From contig CM037782.1 of NCBI GenBank assembly GCA_021229015.1, positions 41,717,226-41,781,225 of the forward strand: a stretch of 64,000 nt of DNA. The letters run 5' to 3'. This stretch comes from Solen grandis. Lineage: Eukaryota; Mollusca; Bivalvia; Adapedonta; Solenidae. Position numbers and translations under genes: made by a program. Below the pieces are notes generated by a model that saw only the letters and a program-made list of their open reading frames with translations, did not search any database and had not been told where the DNA came from. Numbering within the stretch: the first letter of the stretch is position 1; each line of letters starts with the position of its first letter. Below, one piece after another: positions 1 to 12,100 of this stretch.

Positions 1-2549
1 CAAATTATAACATATACAGCAAGCGCTTTTTGTAATATTATTTATTTTCTATTAGATATAGTTTATCAAATTATGTCACATATGTATTTGCAAGAAGATG
101 TAACTCTCCGAATAAAAAACTTAAATCATACACATCGGAGTTGTTATAGAAATGAGGAAACACCATTTCTGATACTCAGGCAGATCATGGATAATCGTAA
201 TTTGGTAAGTATTGTTGTCTGTTTTATGCTTAATATTAACTGCATGGTCATTGTCACAAAATAATGTTGACGTGGCCTGAAAATAAGTGTAGATTTAGAG
301 TACGTTGTATTTGTCACGTAGGCCAGAGTGGAACTGTGTTAACCGATTTTGGTTATATAAGGTTTATCACAGATTTCTTTTACTACCTTTTGTTCAGAAT
401 GAGATATGATTAGGGTTTGAAATAGTTATATCTACTGTTTTGCTAAGTTTTAAGTGTATTAAGAGAGATGTAGATATGAAACTTAGATTTATTTTAAACA
501 TTTATTTTGTAGATTGTTGTATTGTTTCTTCTCAGGGAAACGAGTGTACAATCATATTTAATTCTCGGTAGTTTTTGAAGTTTTGGTTCTATAGGCCAAG
601 GAATCTAAGTACATAGCTCCGCATTATTATGTATATTTGATGTAATTTTGAGAATAATTATGTTAGTTTATAGGTATGTCCTTAATTTTGATATTACCTG
701 AATATACACGGAAGCATTTGTCCAACAGTATTTGTTTTGGAATTAAGAAACGTGGAGTTGTATGGAATATGGTATATAATTGCTTTTTTAATGCACTGAT
801 GTAATTATGAAATGTGGATATGTATGGTATATCAGTTTGGTATATAATTGCGAACAACAAGGGCAGTTCTCTACAGTAATGCGCTTATGTAAAACCATAA
901 TATTGTTGTATGGTATAAAATGCACGTATGTAATACCATAGATTTGTTATTTGGTATGAATGAAGTAATACAGTGTCTGCACATTATATTTGGTGTGATA
1001 AGTAAATAAGAGCAGCGCTATTTATTGTTTGTAGCCGTATTGGAGCCTATGTTAGCCGGAAGGTTACAGTCGTTACGAGACCCCATTGGTAGACTACGTC
1101 ACAAGGACGGGAGAATCTACGCATGCGTCATATGGACGACAGGATGTCTACGGTGGACTAGTCGTAATTAGTTATGTAATCTGGGTGGTCACAGTCGATG
1201 CGGGACCCCATTGGTAGACTACGTCGTAAGGACGGGAGAATCTACGTATGCGTCATATGGACGACAGGGTGTCTACGGTGAACTAAGTGGATCACACATA
1301 CTGAAGGGACAGCGACGACAGGAAGTCAGTGTTCATCGACAAGAGCACGTGTTATAGTGTATGAGTACTGTGAATTTAGGAATCATTTTGTGAATGTGGC
1401 ACATTGAAGTGCATTTGTATCAGTAAGTCATTATGTAGTTAATATGCGGGCTTAAAGTGAAAACAGGACGTTCAGTGCAGTTATTATTTATTATTGTACC
1501 AACAGATAAAGAGACAGTTAGCCGGCAGTTTTTTTCATATTCTTTAATTCTTTTTCTAATATTCTCATTGTTTATATTTTTATATTAAACATAATTTTAA
1601 AGAAAGTTGTTTGGTATTTATTCTACCTTAGAGAGTTGTCCGCCCTTGGTCATTTTGTTACAGTCATGAACAAAAAGGTTACTTTCATTTGGCTATGGTT
1701 TCGGTTTAGAGTTGAGAATTTATGCCCTAATAAGAATAGTACAAACTTTGCCTGTTTCTGCACGGCTCTGAAAACATCACTATGTACAGTAAGTGAAAAG
1801 ACTCAAAGTGCTCTTATCATTTTAACTAACTTCCTTTAAGGTTGATATGCAAATTTAAAACCATGCTTAATGTTGTCAGTGAAGTACAGTATTGTGTTGT
1901 ACGTCCAATGTCTGCCCTATAGGCGCTCTATAATAGTCTGTGCACTGTACAGCATTAATCTTCCACCTAAATATAAAAAACAAATCGTAAAGTTTTAAAG
2001 ACTTAACTTTAAACTTTCCTGAACAAGACGTACCTACATATTAAGAGTTTCATTTCAGAAACCATCAATTTCTTAATAATTGCATAGACTTTAACTTTAA
2101 CTTCTTGATCGTTACCTCAACGGATATCATTCCTTTGTGGATACAACATGATTATTTGAAAATCTGTGCTAAAATTCAACATTGACTATGGCTCACATTG
2201 ACGTATTGGACTATCTATTAGTACCTATGTTCTTGTTTTTAAAGCTACAAACTTGTTGTTGTTTTTTTAATACCTGTTTACAGTTTTGAAAGCGATTTTC
2301 TATTTCTTGAATTGAGTGGCAGTGTGAAACAAAATAGAAGTATTTCCTTTCTTCGTTGATCTCAGCTTTGCCTAGTGATATTCATGTGAGCGATAAAAAA
2401 CCACATAAGGCTGAAATGATTTGAAAGTTATAATATATTTGGCGTAATGTCCTCTTCTGCCGGGGATATCAGTTCGTCAAATTCATTTGTTATATAAAAA
2501 TCTGCATACAGTACTTATTTTAATTCATCATTTGTTTTTCACTTTTCAG
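1..2549. other. Non-coding AT-rich stretch
   Basis: I see no gene here. The short open frames (for example 73-264 and 1636-1839) have no recognisable domain. Around 700-960 there are several short repeats of the type 'tatggtatataattg'. The only clear structure is the duplication at 1062-1285. The stretch ends at a plausible splice acceptor (pyrimidine tract plus AG at 2548-2549) leading into the broken integrase-like gene. Confidence 0.6.
1062..1285. repeat. Tandem duplication, two units of about 99 bp at 125-bp spacing
   Basis: Two near-identical segments, 1062-1160 and 1187-1285, share 'gaccccattggtagactacg', 'aaggacgggagaatctacg' and 'tgcgtcatatggacgacagg'. They are more GC-rich than the flanks. 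No open frame spans them. The linker between the units is not shared. Confidence 0.85.
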
Positions 2550-3100
2550 GACATGCATCATGCTGATGATGCTATCACAGAGAATCTGTTGAAATACTAC
2601 CATCGACACATGTATACTGAGGATGATATCCGTGGTTTTTTTCTCCTTCGCCACAATGTATATTTAAGCAGAAGCAAATTCAGACGCCTTAAACGTAAAT
2701 TTGGCCTCCGAAGAAAAACATTGAAGCTAGAGTTGAAGAAATAGTTCATGCTGTGCAAACGCTTTTGCAGAGGGGCTACTTTGACTGGGGATACAAGTCT
2801 CTATGGCGTCTGATTAATATTTCTATGGGTATACGCGCGACACAAGAGACAGTTAGGCGTGTGTTGCAGTTGATGGACCCAGTAGGAGTGGAGCTTCGGG
2901 CCAGAAATCGCCTACGTAGAAGAATCTACCGGAACCAAGGTCCAAACTACATGATACATCGATGGATATGACAAATTAATTCCCTTTGGATTCGCAATCC
3001 ACGGAAGTGTGGACGGGTTTTCAAGAAAAGTGCTTTGGTTAAAGGTGCTAAGATCGAACAAAAATCCCTACGTAGTGTCTAAGTGTTATTTTGATTACTA
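2550..3100 (+). pseudogene. Integrase/DDE core-domain protein, 5' part, frameshifted
   Basis: This is the N-terminal half of an integrase-core family protein that is widespread and multicopy in marine invertebrates (family recognised from memory of its pattern). After a pyrimidine-rich acceptor the frame reads a helical DNA-binding-like region (YYHRHMYTEDDIRGF, then FRRLKRKFGLRRK). A one-base loss in the A-run near 2716-2721 then shifts the frame. The next segment reads GYFDWGYKSLWRLI and MGIRATQETVRRVLQLMDP. A second shift lies near 2955-2960, after which IDGYDKLIPFGFAIHG and VDGFSRKVLWLKV follow. That segment holds the first catalytic Asp region of the RNase-H-like fold. Reading stops at YFDYY, where the foldback element begins. 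With two frameshifts and an insertion this copy is dead. The 3' part resumes at about 8536. Confidence 0.75.
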
Positions 3101-3286
3101 TACCTCGCGCTATTGTATATAACGGATACATTCCCACGCGTCGAGAGAAGATTCCTTCATAATTAATTAACGGTAACTGACCACTTAAACATTTCTGTAA
3201 ACATAATCTACACCTGTAACACCCGTATCGATCGGTTATCTCCTATTATTGACCTAAGGCCTTACGAATCGCGGACTACAGGAATG

Positions 3287-5160
3287 TTAACCACTCTCTC
3301 ACCCGTCCTCGGACGTATAACTCTGCGTTTACCAAACCGAACATTTTAATCTCTCTATGCGTATTATTACTTTTTACTTTCATTTTTTCTGTCTTTCTCG
3401 TCATATTTCCTTGTAATACGCGTGCCAATGCGTATGTTTTGACAATCGATGTGAAACGATTTTCACCTTTTTGTGTCTAAATTCTATAATCAATAGACAC
3501 ACACGATCCGTCGCGAGATAATCCGGCTTAGATAAGCGACAATAAACGGAAATGAGCCGCTTTTCATATAGCGAGATAGTCGCTTTTAACATTGTCCTAC
3601 GCAAAGTTATTCACCTCCGTGTAAGCAATGGAGATTTTTATTATTAAATTTATTTACTGATTTATTTATTAATTAATTTATTTATTTATTATACAGCATA
3701 TGCATTTCTTCATCTTTCTCGTAATATTTCCTTTTTTTATGTATACGCATTGTTGCTAATTATATTTCTCTTTCTATGTCATTCTCTTTTTTCTGTTTCT
3801 ACAATATTATTCTTAGGATTTTTCCGGTCTTTATTCTCTCATTAAGACTTCAATTCCAGTAAATAAGGTGGAACTTCGGGTGTAAAAATGAATAAATACA
3901 GCATTCGTGTGACGAACAAGTCCTAGCAATAAATATGAAAACAAACTTATCTTGTAATTAATTTTATATGTAACCATGATGAGACTTTCATAAAGATTTA
4001 TTAATAACACCTGTTGCGGCACTGAACCGTCGCGAGTAATCCGGCTTAGTCTAGCGACGAAAAACGGGAGAGAGCGCTTTTTCATAAGGCGCGGTAATCG
4101 TTTTTTATTTATTCTTATCAAACATACGTGGTCGAAGTAGTAGTAGTAGTAGTTGTTGTTGTTGTTGTTGTTGATGATGATGTTTTTTTGGCACAACGCG
4201 GACTGAAGGAATGTAAACAACTACCTCACCCGTCCTCGGACGTATAACTCTGCGTTTACTAAACCGAACCTTTTAATCTCTCTATGCGTATTATTGCTAT
4301 TTTTTTTCTATCATTTCTCTCTTTCTCGTCATATTTCCTCGTACGCGCGTGTCAATGTGTTTTGACAATTGGTGTGAAACGATTCTCACCTTTTTAGAAT
4401 ATGTCTAATCTCTATAATCACAATCAGCAGACACACCAGTAGCGGTATTTGATCCGCGGCGAGTTAATCCGGCTTAGTCTAGCGACGATAAACTGGTATA
4501 TGCGGTTTTTCATAAGGCGAGATATTCGCTTTTGGCATTGTCCTACGCTACGTTTTTCACTTTCTCCGTGTAAGTAATCGAGAAATTTATCTATTAATTT
4601 ATTTATTAGTTTATTTATTTATTAGTTTTTTGTTTACTAGTTTGTTTATTTATTTATTTTTTATTTTTTTTTAATTTATTTATTGTTTTATTTATATATT
4701 GTTTTATTTATTTATTTTTGTCAAACATACGCGGTCGTAGTAGTAGTAATAGTTGTTGTAATAATGAATTTCGTTTTAGTTGTAATAATAATATTGGTCA
4801 TATATTCGCTGTTTAACAGGAATATTAGTAGTTATAGAAATGGTGATATTATTAATACGATTGAATGAATCGGGACCTTGTACACTTGCTTTTACATAGT
4901 AGTAGTAGTAGTTGTTGTTGTTGTTTCTGTAGTAATGTTGATATAAATGCGTTGGAATAAAAAAAAGATTCTGAGGTGTTGTCACAACGCTTCTTTACAT
5001 TTTGTTTTTGAAGTTGTTGTTTATGTAGAAGAGTATATGTAGTAGGAGTAGTAGTAGTAGTAGTAGAAGTAGAAGTGGTGGTAGTAGTAGTAGTATTAAT
5101 GTTACGTACTAGGGGCAAAATTATCCAAGCATATGCACGCACACTTCTCCGCAAAAGAAA
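3287..5160. repeat. Two direct sub-repeats of about 930 bp within the left arm (mirrored in the right arm)
   Basis: 'acccgtcctcggacgtataa' occurs near 3300 and again near 4228. It is followed each time by the same 'ctctgcgttta', 'cgtcatatttcct' and 'gtgtgaaacgatt' blocks. The module 'taatccggctta' with 'gcgac' and 'cattgtcctacgc' recurs near 3520, 4035 and 4465. Each arm is therefore itself a short tandem array. The mirrored copies lie at about 5730-7700. Confidence 0.75.
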
Positions 5161-5169
5161 TTGAGACAT

Positions 5170-5200
<31 letters not shown>
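4130..5200. repeat. Trinucleotide and TTTA microsatellites in the foldback arm
   Basis: Runs of (GTA)n/(GTT)n/(GAT)n lie near 4136-4185, 4735-4760, 4900-4925 and 5040-5095, and a (TTTA)n run at about 5168-5210. The same runs are mirrored near 5680-5695, 5765-5815 and 6635-6680. They generate poly-Thr, poly-Asn and poly-Val frames that are not genes. Confidence 0.8.
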
Positions 5201-5212
<12 letters not shown>

Positions 5213-8091
5213 TTATACAATAATTAGGGAGATAATTTTAAAATAGTAGCTGCGCTGCTTCAACTTGCTATCACATTATGTTTCAAGTTTCTAATCCTTA
5301 AATTGTTTTATTCAGGAGTGTTGCTCCCAACAAAAAAAAATATTCAAGTAGATAGTAAATAAGTTATTATCTGGAGAGAAATTCATTGTAACATTTAATA
5401 AGGGGAGATAATTAGAAAATTAATCAAGGTAGTGTTACGATTTTTGGTCATTGCACTTCCCAATCTCACAATCTATTTATATTTAAAGTTTCCAGTCAAT
5501 ATACTTTAAATAGTTTATAAGTTATGCTCCCGACTAAAATTGAAAACTAAAAACAAAAAAAGGAAGGTAATTAAAACTTGGACCAGGTAGAGTTATGGTT
5601 CTTAGTCACTGCTGCTCCTCTCTCCGGTTTCTAGTTGTTGTTTTTTTTTCAAATTTATTACTTGTATAATAAATAAATAAATAAATAAATAAATGTCTCG
5701 ATTTCTTTTGCGGAGAAGTGTGCGTGCATATGCTTGGATAATTTTGCCCCTAGTACGTAACATTAATACTACTACTACTACCACCACTTCTACTACTACT
5801 ACTACTACTTCTACTACATATACTCTTCTACGTAAACAACAACTTCAAAAACAAAATGTAAAGAAGCGTTGTGACAACACCTCAGAATCTTTTTTTTATT
5901 CCAACGCATTTATATCAACATTACTACAGAAACAACAACAACAACTACTTCTACATGTCATTCAATCGTATTAATAATATCACCATTTCTATAACTACTA
6001 ATACTCCTGTTAAACAGCGAATATATGACCAATATTATTATTACAACTAAAACGAAATTCATTATTACAACAACTATTAGTACTACTACGACCACGTATG
6101 TTTGACAAAAATAAATAAATAAAACAATATATAAATAAAACAATAAATAAATAAAAAATAAATAAATAAATAAACTAGTAAACAAAAAACTAATAAATAA
6201 ATAAACTAATAAATAAATTAATAGATAAATTTCTCGATTACTTACACGGAGAAAGTGAAAAACGTAGCGTAGGACAATGCCAAAAGCGACTATCTCGCCT
6301 TATGAAAAACCGCATATACCAGTTTATCGTCGCTAGACTAAGCCGGATTAACTCGCCGCGGATCAAATACCGCTACTGGTGTGTCTGCTGATTGTGATTA
6401 TAGAGATTAGACATATTCTAAAAAGGTGAGAATCGTTTCACACCAATTGTCAAAACACATTGACACGCGCGTACGAGGAAATATGACGAGAAAGAGAGAA
6501 ATGATAGGAAAAAAAAATAGCATTAATACGCATAGAGAGATTAAAAGGTTCGGTTTAGTAAACGCAGAGTTATACGTCCGAGGACGGGTGAGGTAGTTGT
6601 TTACATTCCTTCAGTCTGCGTTGTGCCAAAAAAACATCATCATCATCAACAACAACAACAACAACTACTACTACTACTTCGACCACGTATGTTTGATAAG
6701 AATAAATAAAAAACGATTACCGCGCCTTATGAAAAAAGCGCTCTCTCCCGTTTTTCGTCGCTAGACTAAGCCGGATTAACTCGCGACGGTTCAGTGCCGC
6801 AACAGGTGTTATTAATAAATCTTTATGAAAGTCTCATCATGGTTACATATAAAATCATTAACAAGATAAGTTTGTTTTCATATTTATTGCTAGGACTTGT
6901 TCGTCACAAGAATGCTGTATTTATTCATTTTTACACCCGAAGTTCCACCTTATTTACTGGAATTGAAGTCTTAATGAGAGAATAAAGACCGGAAAAATCC
7001 TAAGAATAATATTGTAGAAACAGAAAAAAGAGAATGACATAGAAAGAGAAATATAATTAGCAACAATGCGTATAAATAAAAAAAGGAAATATTACGAGAA
7101 AGATGAAGAAAAAAGAAAGAAAAGCGTTATGAGAGAGAGAGAGAGAGAAAGAACTATAATTAGCGATGGTGCGTGGATGAAAATGCGTGGATACTGATAG
7201 ACGAAAACGCGTTGGGAGTGATAAAAGTACGAGGTAAAAAATATATTGAACGATTCTCGAGTTTGCGCGGGGGATATATGCGTAATGCATATGCTGTATA
7301 ATAAATAAATAAATAAATAAATTAATAAATAAATCAGTAAATAAATTAAATAATAAAAATCTCCATTGCTTACACGGAGGTGAATAACTTAGCGTAGGAC
7401 AATGTTAAAAGCGACTATCTCGCTATATGAAAAGCGGCTCATTTCTGTTTATTGTCGCTTATCTAAGCCGGATTATCTCGCGACGGATCGTGTGTGTCTA
7501 TTGATTATAGAATTTAGACACAAAAAGGTGAAAATCGTTTCACATCGATTGTCAAAACATACGCATTGGCACGCGTATTACAAGGAAATATGACGAGAAA
7601 GACAGAAAAAATGAAAGTAAAAAGTAATAATACGCATAGAGAGATTAAAATGTTCGGTTTGGTAAACGCAGAGTTATACGTCCGAGGACGGGTGAGAGAG
7701 TGGTTAACATTCCTGTAGTCCGCGATTCGTAAGGCCTTAGGTCAATAATAGGAGATAACCGATCGATACGGGTGTTACGGGTGTAGATTATGTTTACAGA
7801 AATGTTTAAGTGGTCAGTTACCGTTAATTAATTATGAAGGAATCTTCTCTCGACGCGTGGGAATGTATCCGTTATATACAATAGCGCGAGGTATTCCGGA
7901 TAGCGTCGTTTAATTGTTCAGAAAGTAAATACGTTATTATTCGAAGAGACAATACTCATTATTTAACGTCGCTCATGCTTCTGCGACAATAGCGAAATCG
8001 ATGACGTAGTTCATTAATTGTCCCGAATAACAATTATATATTATATACGAATAAATATTGCGTTTTTTTCATTCCCGAAAACAATAGCCGC

Positions 8092-8460
8092 CCGACCTCG
8101 TTCAAGGGTGGGGTAGGAGTCACGTGACCTCGTTTAAGGGAGCGGTAGGGGCTGCAGCCCGATTTCATTGTTTCAGTCGCGTTTTTGCGGTTAATGACGT
8201 AGTTGATTAATTGTCCCGAATTACAATACGATATTATAAAAGAATAAATAGTGCGGTTTACTTATCCTCGAAAATGATAGACACGTGACCTCGTTAAAGG
8301 GGGTGGGGTCGGGGATTATATCATACCCGAAACAAAAGGTCATTATTATTAATTGTTTAGGGAGACAATTAAAAATAAATATTGCGGTTTTTCAAGAATG
8401 TCACGTGACCTCGTTAAAGGGGTGAGGACGGGGATTATGTCATACCCTAAACAATAGGCC
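8092..8460. repeat. Degenerate direct repeats around 'cacgtgacctcgttaaaggg'
   Basis: Copies of the core start near 8092 (degenerate), 8122, 8282 and 8402. The last three are followed by G-rich DNA, and the last two by 'ggggattat.tcataccc'. Related 'ttaattgtcccgaat' and 'gaataaata.tgcg' blocks sit between them. The 7894-8535 stretch fills the gap between the foldback element and the resumed integrase frame. Its origin is unknown; it could be a piece of another element or an altered insertion end. Confidence 0.65.
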
Positions 8461-8535
8461 ATTGTCCTAATTAATGACGTCATAGCGTGCTTTCGTTTAG
8501 TGCCTCTGCCTCGATTTCTCCCCATCTGTCCTTAT

Positions 8536-9105
8536 ATTACTACTGATGTTCATAAGGCACTAAGAGATAATGCGGATGAACAGACAAGTAGCTTGTCAGT
8601 GTTAATTGAGAGATCTACCAGCAATCAACGCATTGAAATGTTTTGGGGCTTACTAAAGAAGAATTTTACGCAACATTGGAGAAATTTCTTTCAGGACATG
8701 CAAAGCTGTGGTGCAAGTGAAGCTGATATGGAATTACTTCGATTATGGTTTTCTCCTGTCCTTCAGAATCAACTAGACACATTTGCCTGGCACTGGAATA
8801 ACCACAGGATACGGTCACAAAGAGACATAGAGCGTTTGTCAGGTGCGTCACCAGAAGTTATGTACTATCAACCGGAACGTTTCGGTGCCACAGATTGTTC
8901 AGTCGTTCTTCCGTGCAACGATGATGACATGCTACAGCTTTCCTCGCACTTTAGCATCTCAGAGCCTACATTCAGGTGTACTGACGATTTCTTAGAGAGA
9001 TTTTTAACAGTAAGCAGGATAAGGGCAGAAAACTTCGAACTACCCTCCACCAAGGAAGATGCTCTTGAAATGTATATGATATCAAAACAGATTCTAATCG
9101 CCTGA
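8536..9105 (+). pseudogene. Integrase/DDE core-domain protein, 3' part
   Basis: This continues the 2550-3100 gene. It reads TDVHKALRDNADEQ, then STSNQRIEMFWGLLKKNFTQ, which carries the conserved NQRIE..W motif with the third acidic residue of the integrase core. HWNNHRIRSQRD and a C-terminal tail follow, ending at the TGA at 9103-9105. The frame is intact for about 190 codons. Comparison with the family pattern suggests some 20 residues around the second acidic residue (the D-x-G-T-E-N region) are missing between the two halves. A seven-base match, 'attacta', lies at 3094-3100 and 8536-8542 and could be a target duplication. The stretch in frame upstream, from 8500, is probably not part of the protein. 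Confidence 0.75.
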
Positions 9106-12100
9106 TAGTTTCAACTTCAATCCTTGGAAAGGAAACAACGAAATAATGAAAAATTGCTTCTCCAGAAGACGTGAAAAATAAACAAGAAATATCTTTAAAA
9201 AAGATATTCGGCGTAGGATGAAAGAAAAACGAGATTTCCTGTCTTCTAGAACATTCCGAGGAAAAGCGCGCGAAAGACCGACGCACAACAAATTTAGTAC
9301 GCTCTAGAAATAGTTCAGTATTTTTTCTATGAAATATACTTATTTATAGACGGTAATACAAAAAATTATATCTGTAAATAGGCTTGTTTGATATTTGTTC
9401 ATATCATTATTGCATATGACAATTATGATATAAAAGCGTTATTAGTTGTTTTGGTTTTGGCGAATTAATTCAATGAGAGCATCTCGGCAGGCTGGAAGAA
9501 TTCAATATACATAGTAATTAAGGGGTTTCATGTCATAACACGGTGGATTCTTTTTGGTTGTTTTAAATCATTTTCACAAAGTAGCATTCCTCAATTGATG
9601 GAAAAGGATTGTATTTAACTTACTGAAATCACTTTCATGTTTACATCAAAAAGAAAAGTAATAACACCAAGCTGAATGATATATACAAGCTGCACCCCTT
9701 ATTTACAGTATATTATAGTTCATAACGATGCGTTAACCAATAACAGGAGTCCTTTTATTCAGCTTAGAATTATTTACCGCTGTTAGCGTACATTTGATTG
9801 GTTTAAGATGCGAGTTGAAATCGAAATTATACAGCTACGCCGAAAAAAAAGTCTAAATAAACTCATTTAAACTTGTAGAGCAACCTCTAAAGTGTGCTAA
9901 TCTATAGGAAAAGCTTGGTCAGCACATTTCAAGTGTGTCTTGGCACATTTACTCTCTTTTCCATGGCTCATGGTGTTTATTTAAAGTGATTTATCAAACT
10001 TACAACTGTCTTTTGCGTTTTAGAATTTAAACATATAAATTACATCTATACTGTGATAAGTCATGGCGTTTGTCATGTTCCCATTATCTAGAACATGTGT
10101 TAATTTTGGAAAACTTGTCCTTGTATATTATAATACATTTCTTTAAAAAAGTTTAAGTAAAACTGATCCGGTGTTTCGTTGTAAACTGAACCCCATTATA
10201 AAGTGACTTCCCGTTCATCACATTTTGACTACCCACATAGAAAAATGACCCTCACATATAGACTTGTGACTCCCTGTAGAATTACAACATTCAAACCCAA
10301 TTCCTTACCCTAAACCATGTAAGGTACACTCACAACATAATCAAATGTCAGGAATCACGTGATCAAAATAATTAAACTCTGGTCTTACTAGTACACAAAT
10401 GGTCACGTAAATGGCTAGTCGACTTTAACCTAAACCAAACAGAATCGCTGACAATTTTCAGAAAACAATTATAAATCTAACCCTCCTGATCTATTCAGGG
10501 ACCATTGTATCAGAGCAAAAACACTTAGGGATATTTTTGGCTGACGATGGCAAGTGGGCATCTCGTGTTTCTTACATAAAGAAGCGGGCTAGACTATAAT
10601 TGGAATGTTGCGTAAATTTCTATACTTCTTAAAACGCAACGTTTAGAAATTTTTTATCCTATCATCAGACTCACATCGTGGTATAATTTGCCTATCGAAT
10701 AAACTTAGCTTTATACTCAATCGTGAAATTTTATATACTCTGACGTCATCGGAACTACTTTCTTGAGTTCAAATGTGTTTTGTGTATTGGGCTTAACCGT
10801 GTAAGATACTATTCTTTTTAAATATATTTTTTCTTGTCGAGTATTTGAAAGTTGAAAATGCTTAACGCATATGCTTAATAAATTTTTTCGAAAAGTTCGT
10901 GAATTGTTATAACCGTTTTTTAAATCCTGGGACTACTTAGGTGTGTACGCAGAACGGTTTGTTTGCTTGCATACGCGGAAGAATACTAAAGGGCAGATAG
11001 TTGGGAGAATCCAGATTTTTTTCTTTTATTTTCGTGTCTAATTCAAAATTATCAGATTATTAGTTAGAATGATAGTATAAATAGAATACTAGGTTAGTGT
11101 TGGACATGGATAATTTTATCCTGCTTGGCTTAGAAAAAATAAACCGCGAGCCTTGGCGAGCGGTTTATATTTTCTTAGCCTCGCAGGATAAACTTATCTT
11201 TATCCAACACTAACCTAGTATTCTCTATCTAATGAACGAAGTAAAATGAGAATCATTAATTCCTAGAAGACATACACATCAGTTAACACTTTTCTACAAA
11301 ATGAGAAATAATCTATCACCCACCTATCTTTCTAGCCTTACACCAGAGCAAAATGTCAACGTGTACTCATTAAGAAACAATATTTATATACCTTTTTTCA
11401 CTGTAACAGTGCGTTTTACAGAGAGTCATTCTTTTTACCGTAAGCCATACGGTAATGGAACAATTACCTGTTAATAGTGAATGCGGCGCCTTGAAACAGC
11501 AAGTCATTACTTACTGAACTGCCCTAACTACACTATAGAACGACAAATCACCCATGTCCCCTAACTACTGAAAATCTCCTTTATGGTAACGAACATCTAA
11601 CAGTCAGCGATGTTGTGTATTTTTCCGCGTTCAACAATGTTCTGGGCGCTTAAGACGACCTAGTTGGCGACAAACCGGGCTCGAGAGCTAGAGCGGTAGC
11701 ACCAGTATCGAAAATATATCGAAATTTATGTAGGCATATAGGTAAATGTTACTATTTATACATAACATGGTTAAAATGAAACAAATTATGTTTAAACTAA
11801 AATAATCTTAAAATTTAGAATCAATTTCAGTAAAATATGAAATAGTTTTTTAAACTGTTTTTGATATGAATTTGAAACATATTCTATTGAGTAGTAAGAA
11901 ACACTTTGATTCTATACAGAAATACAAAAAAAAACAAAAAAACATTAGGTGTACAAAGAACAATTTAACACATTTAACTGCTGTGGACTACACTAGTACG
12001 TTCGTGTTTGCAATAACGACAATTTAATTGTCATCTACACAGGTCTTTGTCTTTATTTAAAACTTTTCACTACGCACTGGGTAAGACGTATTTAAATTTT

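Larger units (their letters stand above)
3101..7893. mobile_element. Giant foldback (long inverted repeat) element
   Basis: The left end 'tacctcgcgctattgtatat' is mirrored exactly by 'atatacaatagcgcgaggta' ending at 7893. The complementarity continues inward for about 2.1 kb. The left arm is 3101-5220, the spacer 5221-5661 and the right arm 5662-7893. Arms are nearly identical except for roughly 190 bp present only in the right arm (about 7085-7275) and microsatellite length changes. No transposase frame is visible. The open frames inside read trinucleotide repeats. The architecture resembles Foldback/Galileo-type elements (long terminal inverted repeats built from sub-repeats); that assignment is inference. 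It interrupts the integrase-like pseudogene. Confidence 0.85.

Noticed and set aside
3831..6185. Open frames rich in Asn, Thr, Tyr or Val (such as 3831-4220, 4852-5169, 5693-5974)
   Set aside because: They read trinucleotide microsatellites in the foldback arms, occur as mirror copies on both strands and have no domain.
8972..9291. Antisense frames over the integrase 3' end
   Set aside because: They are shadows of the plus-strand integrase-like frame and continue into its untranslated flank.
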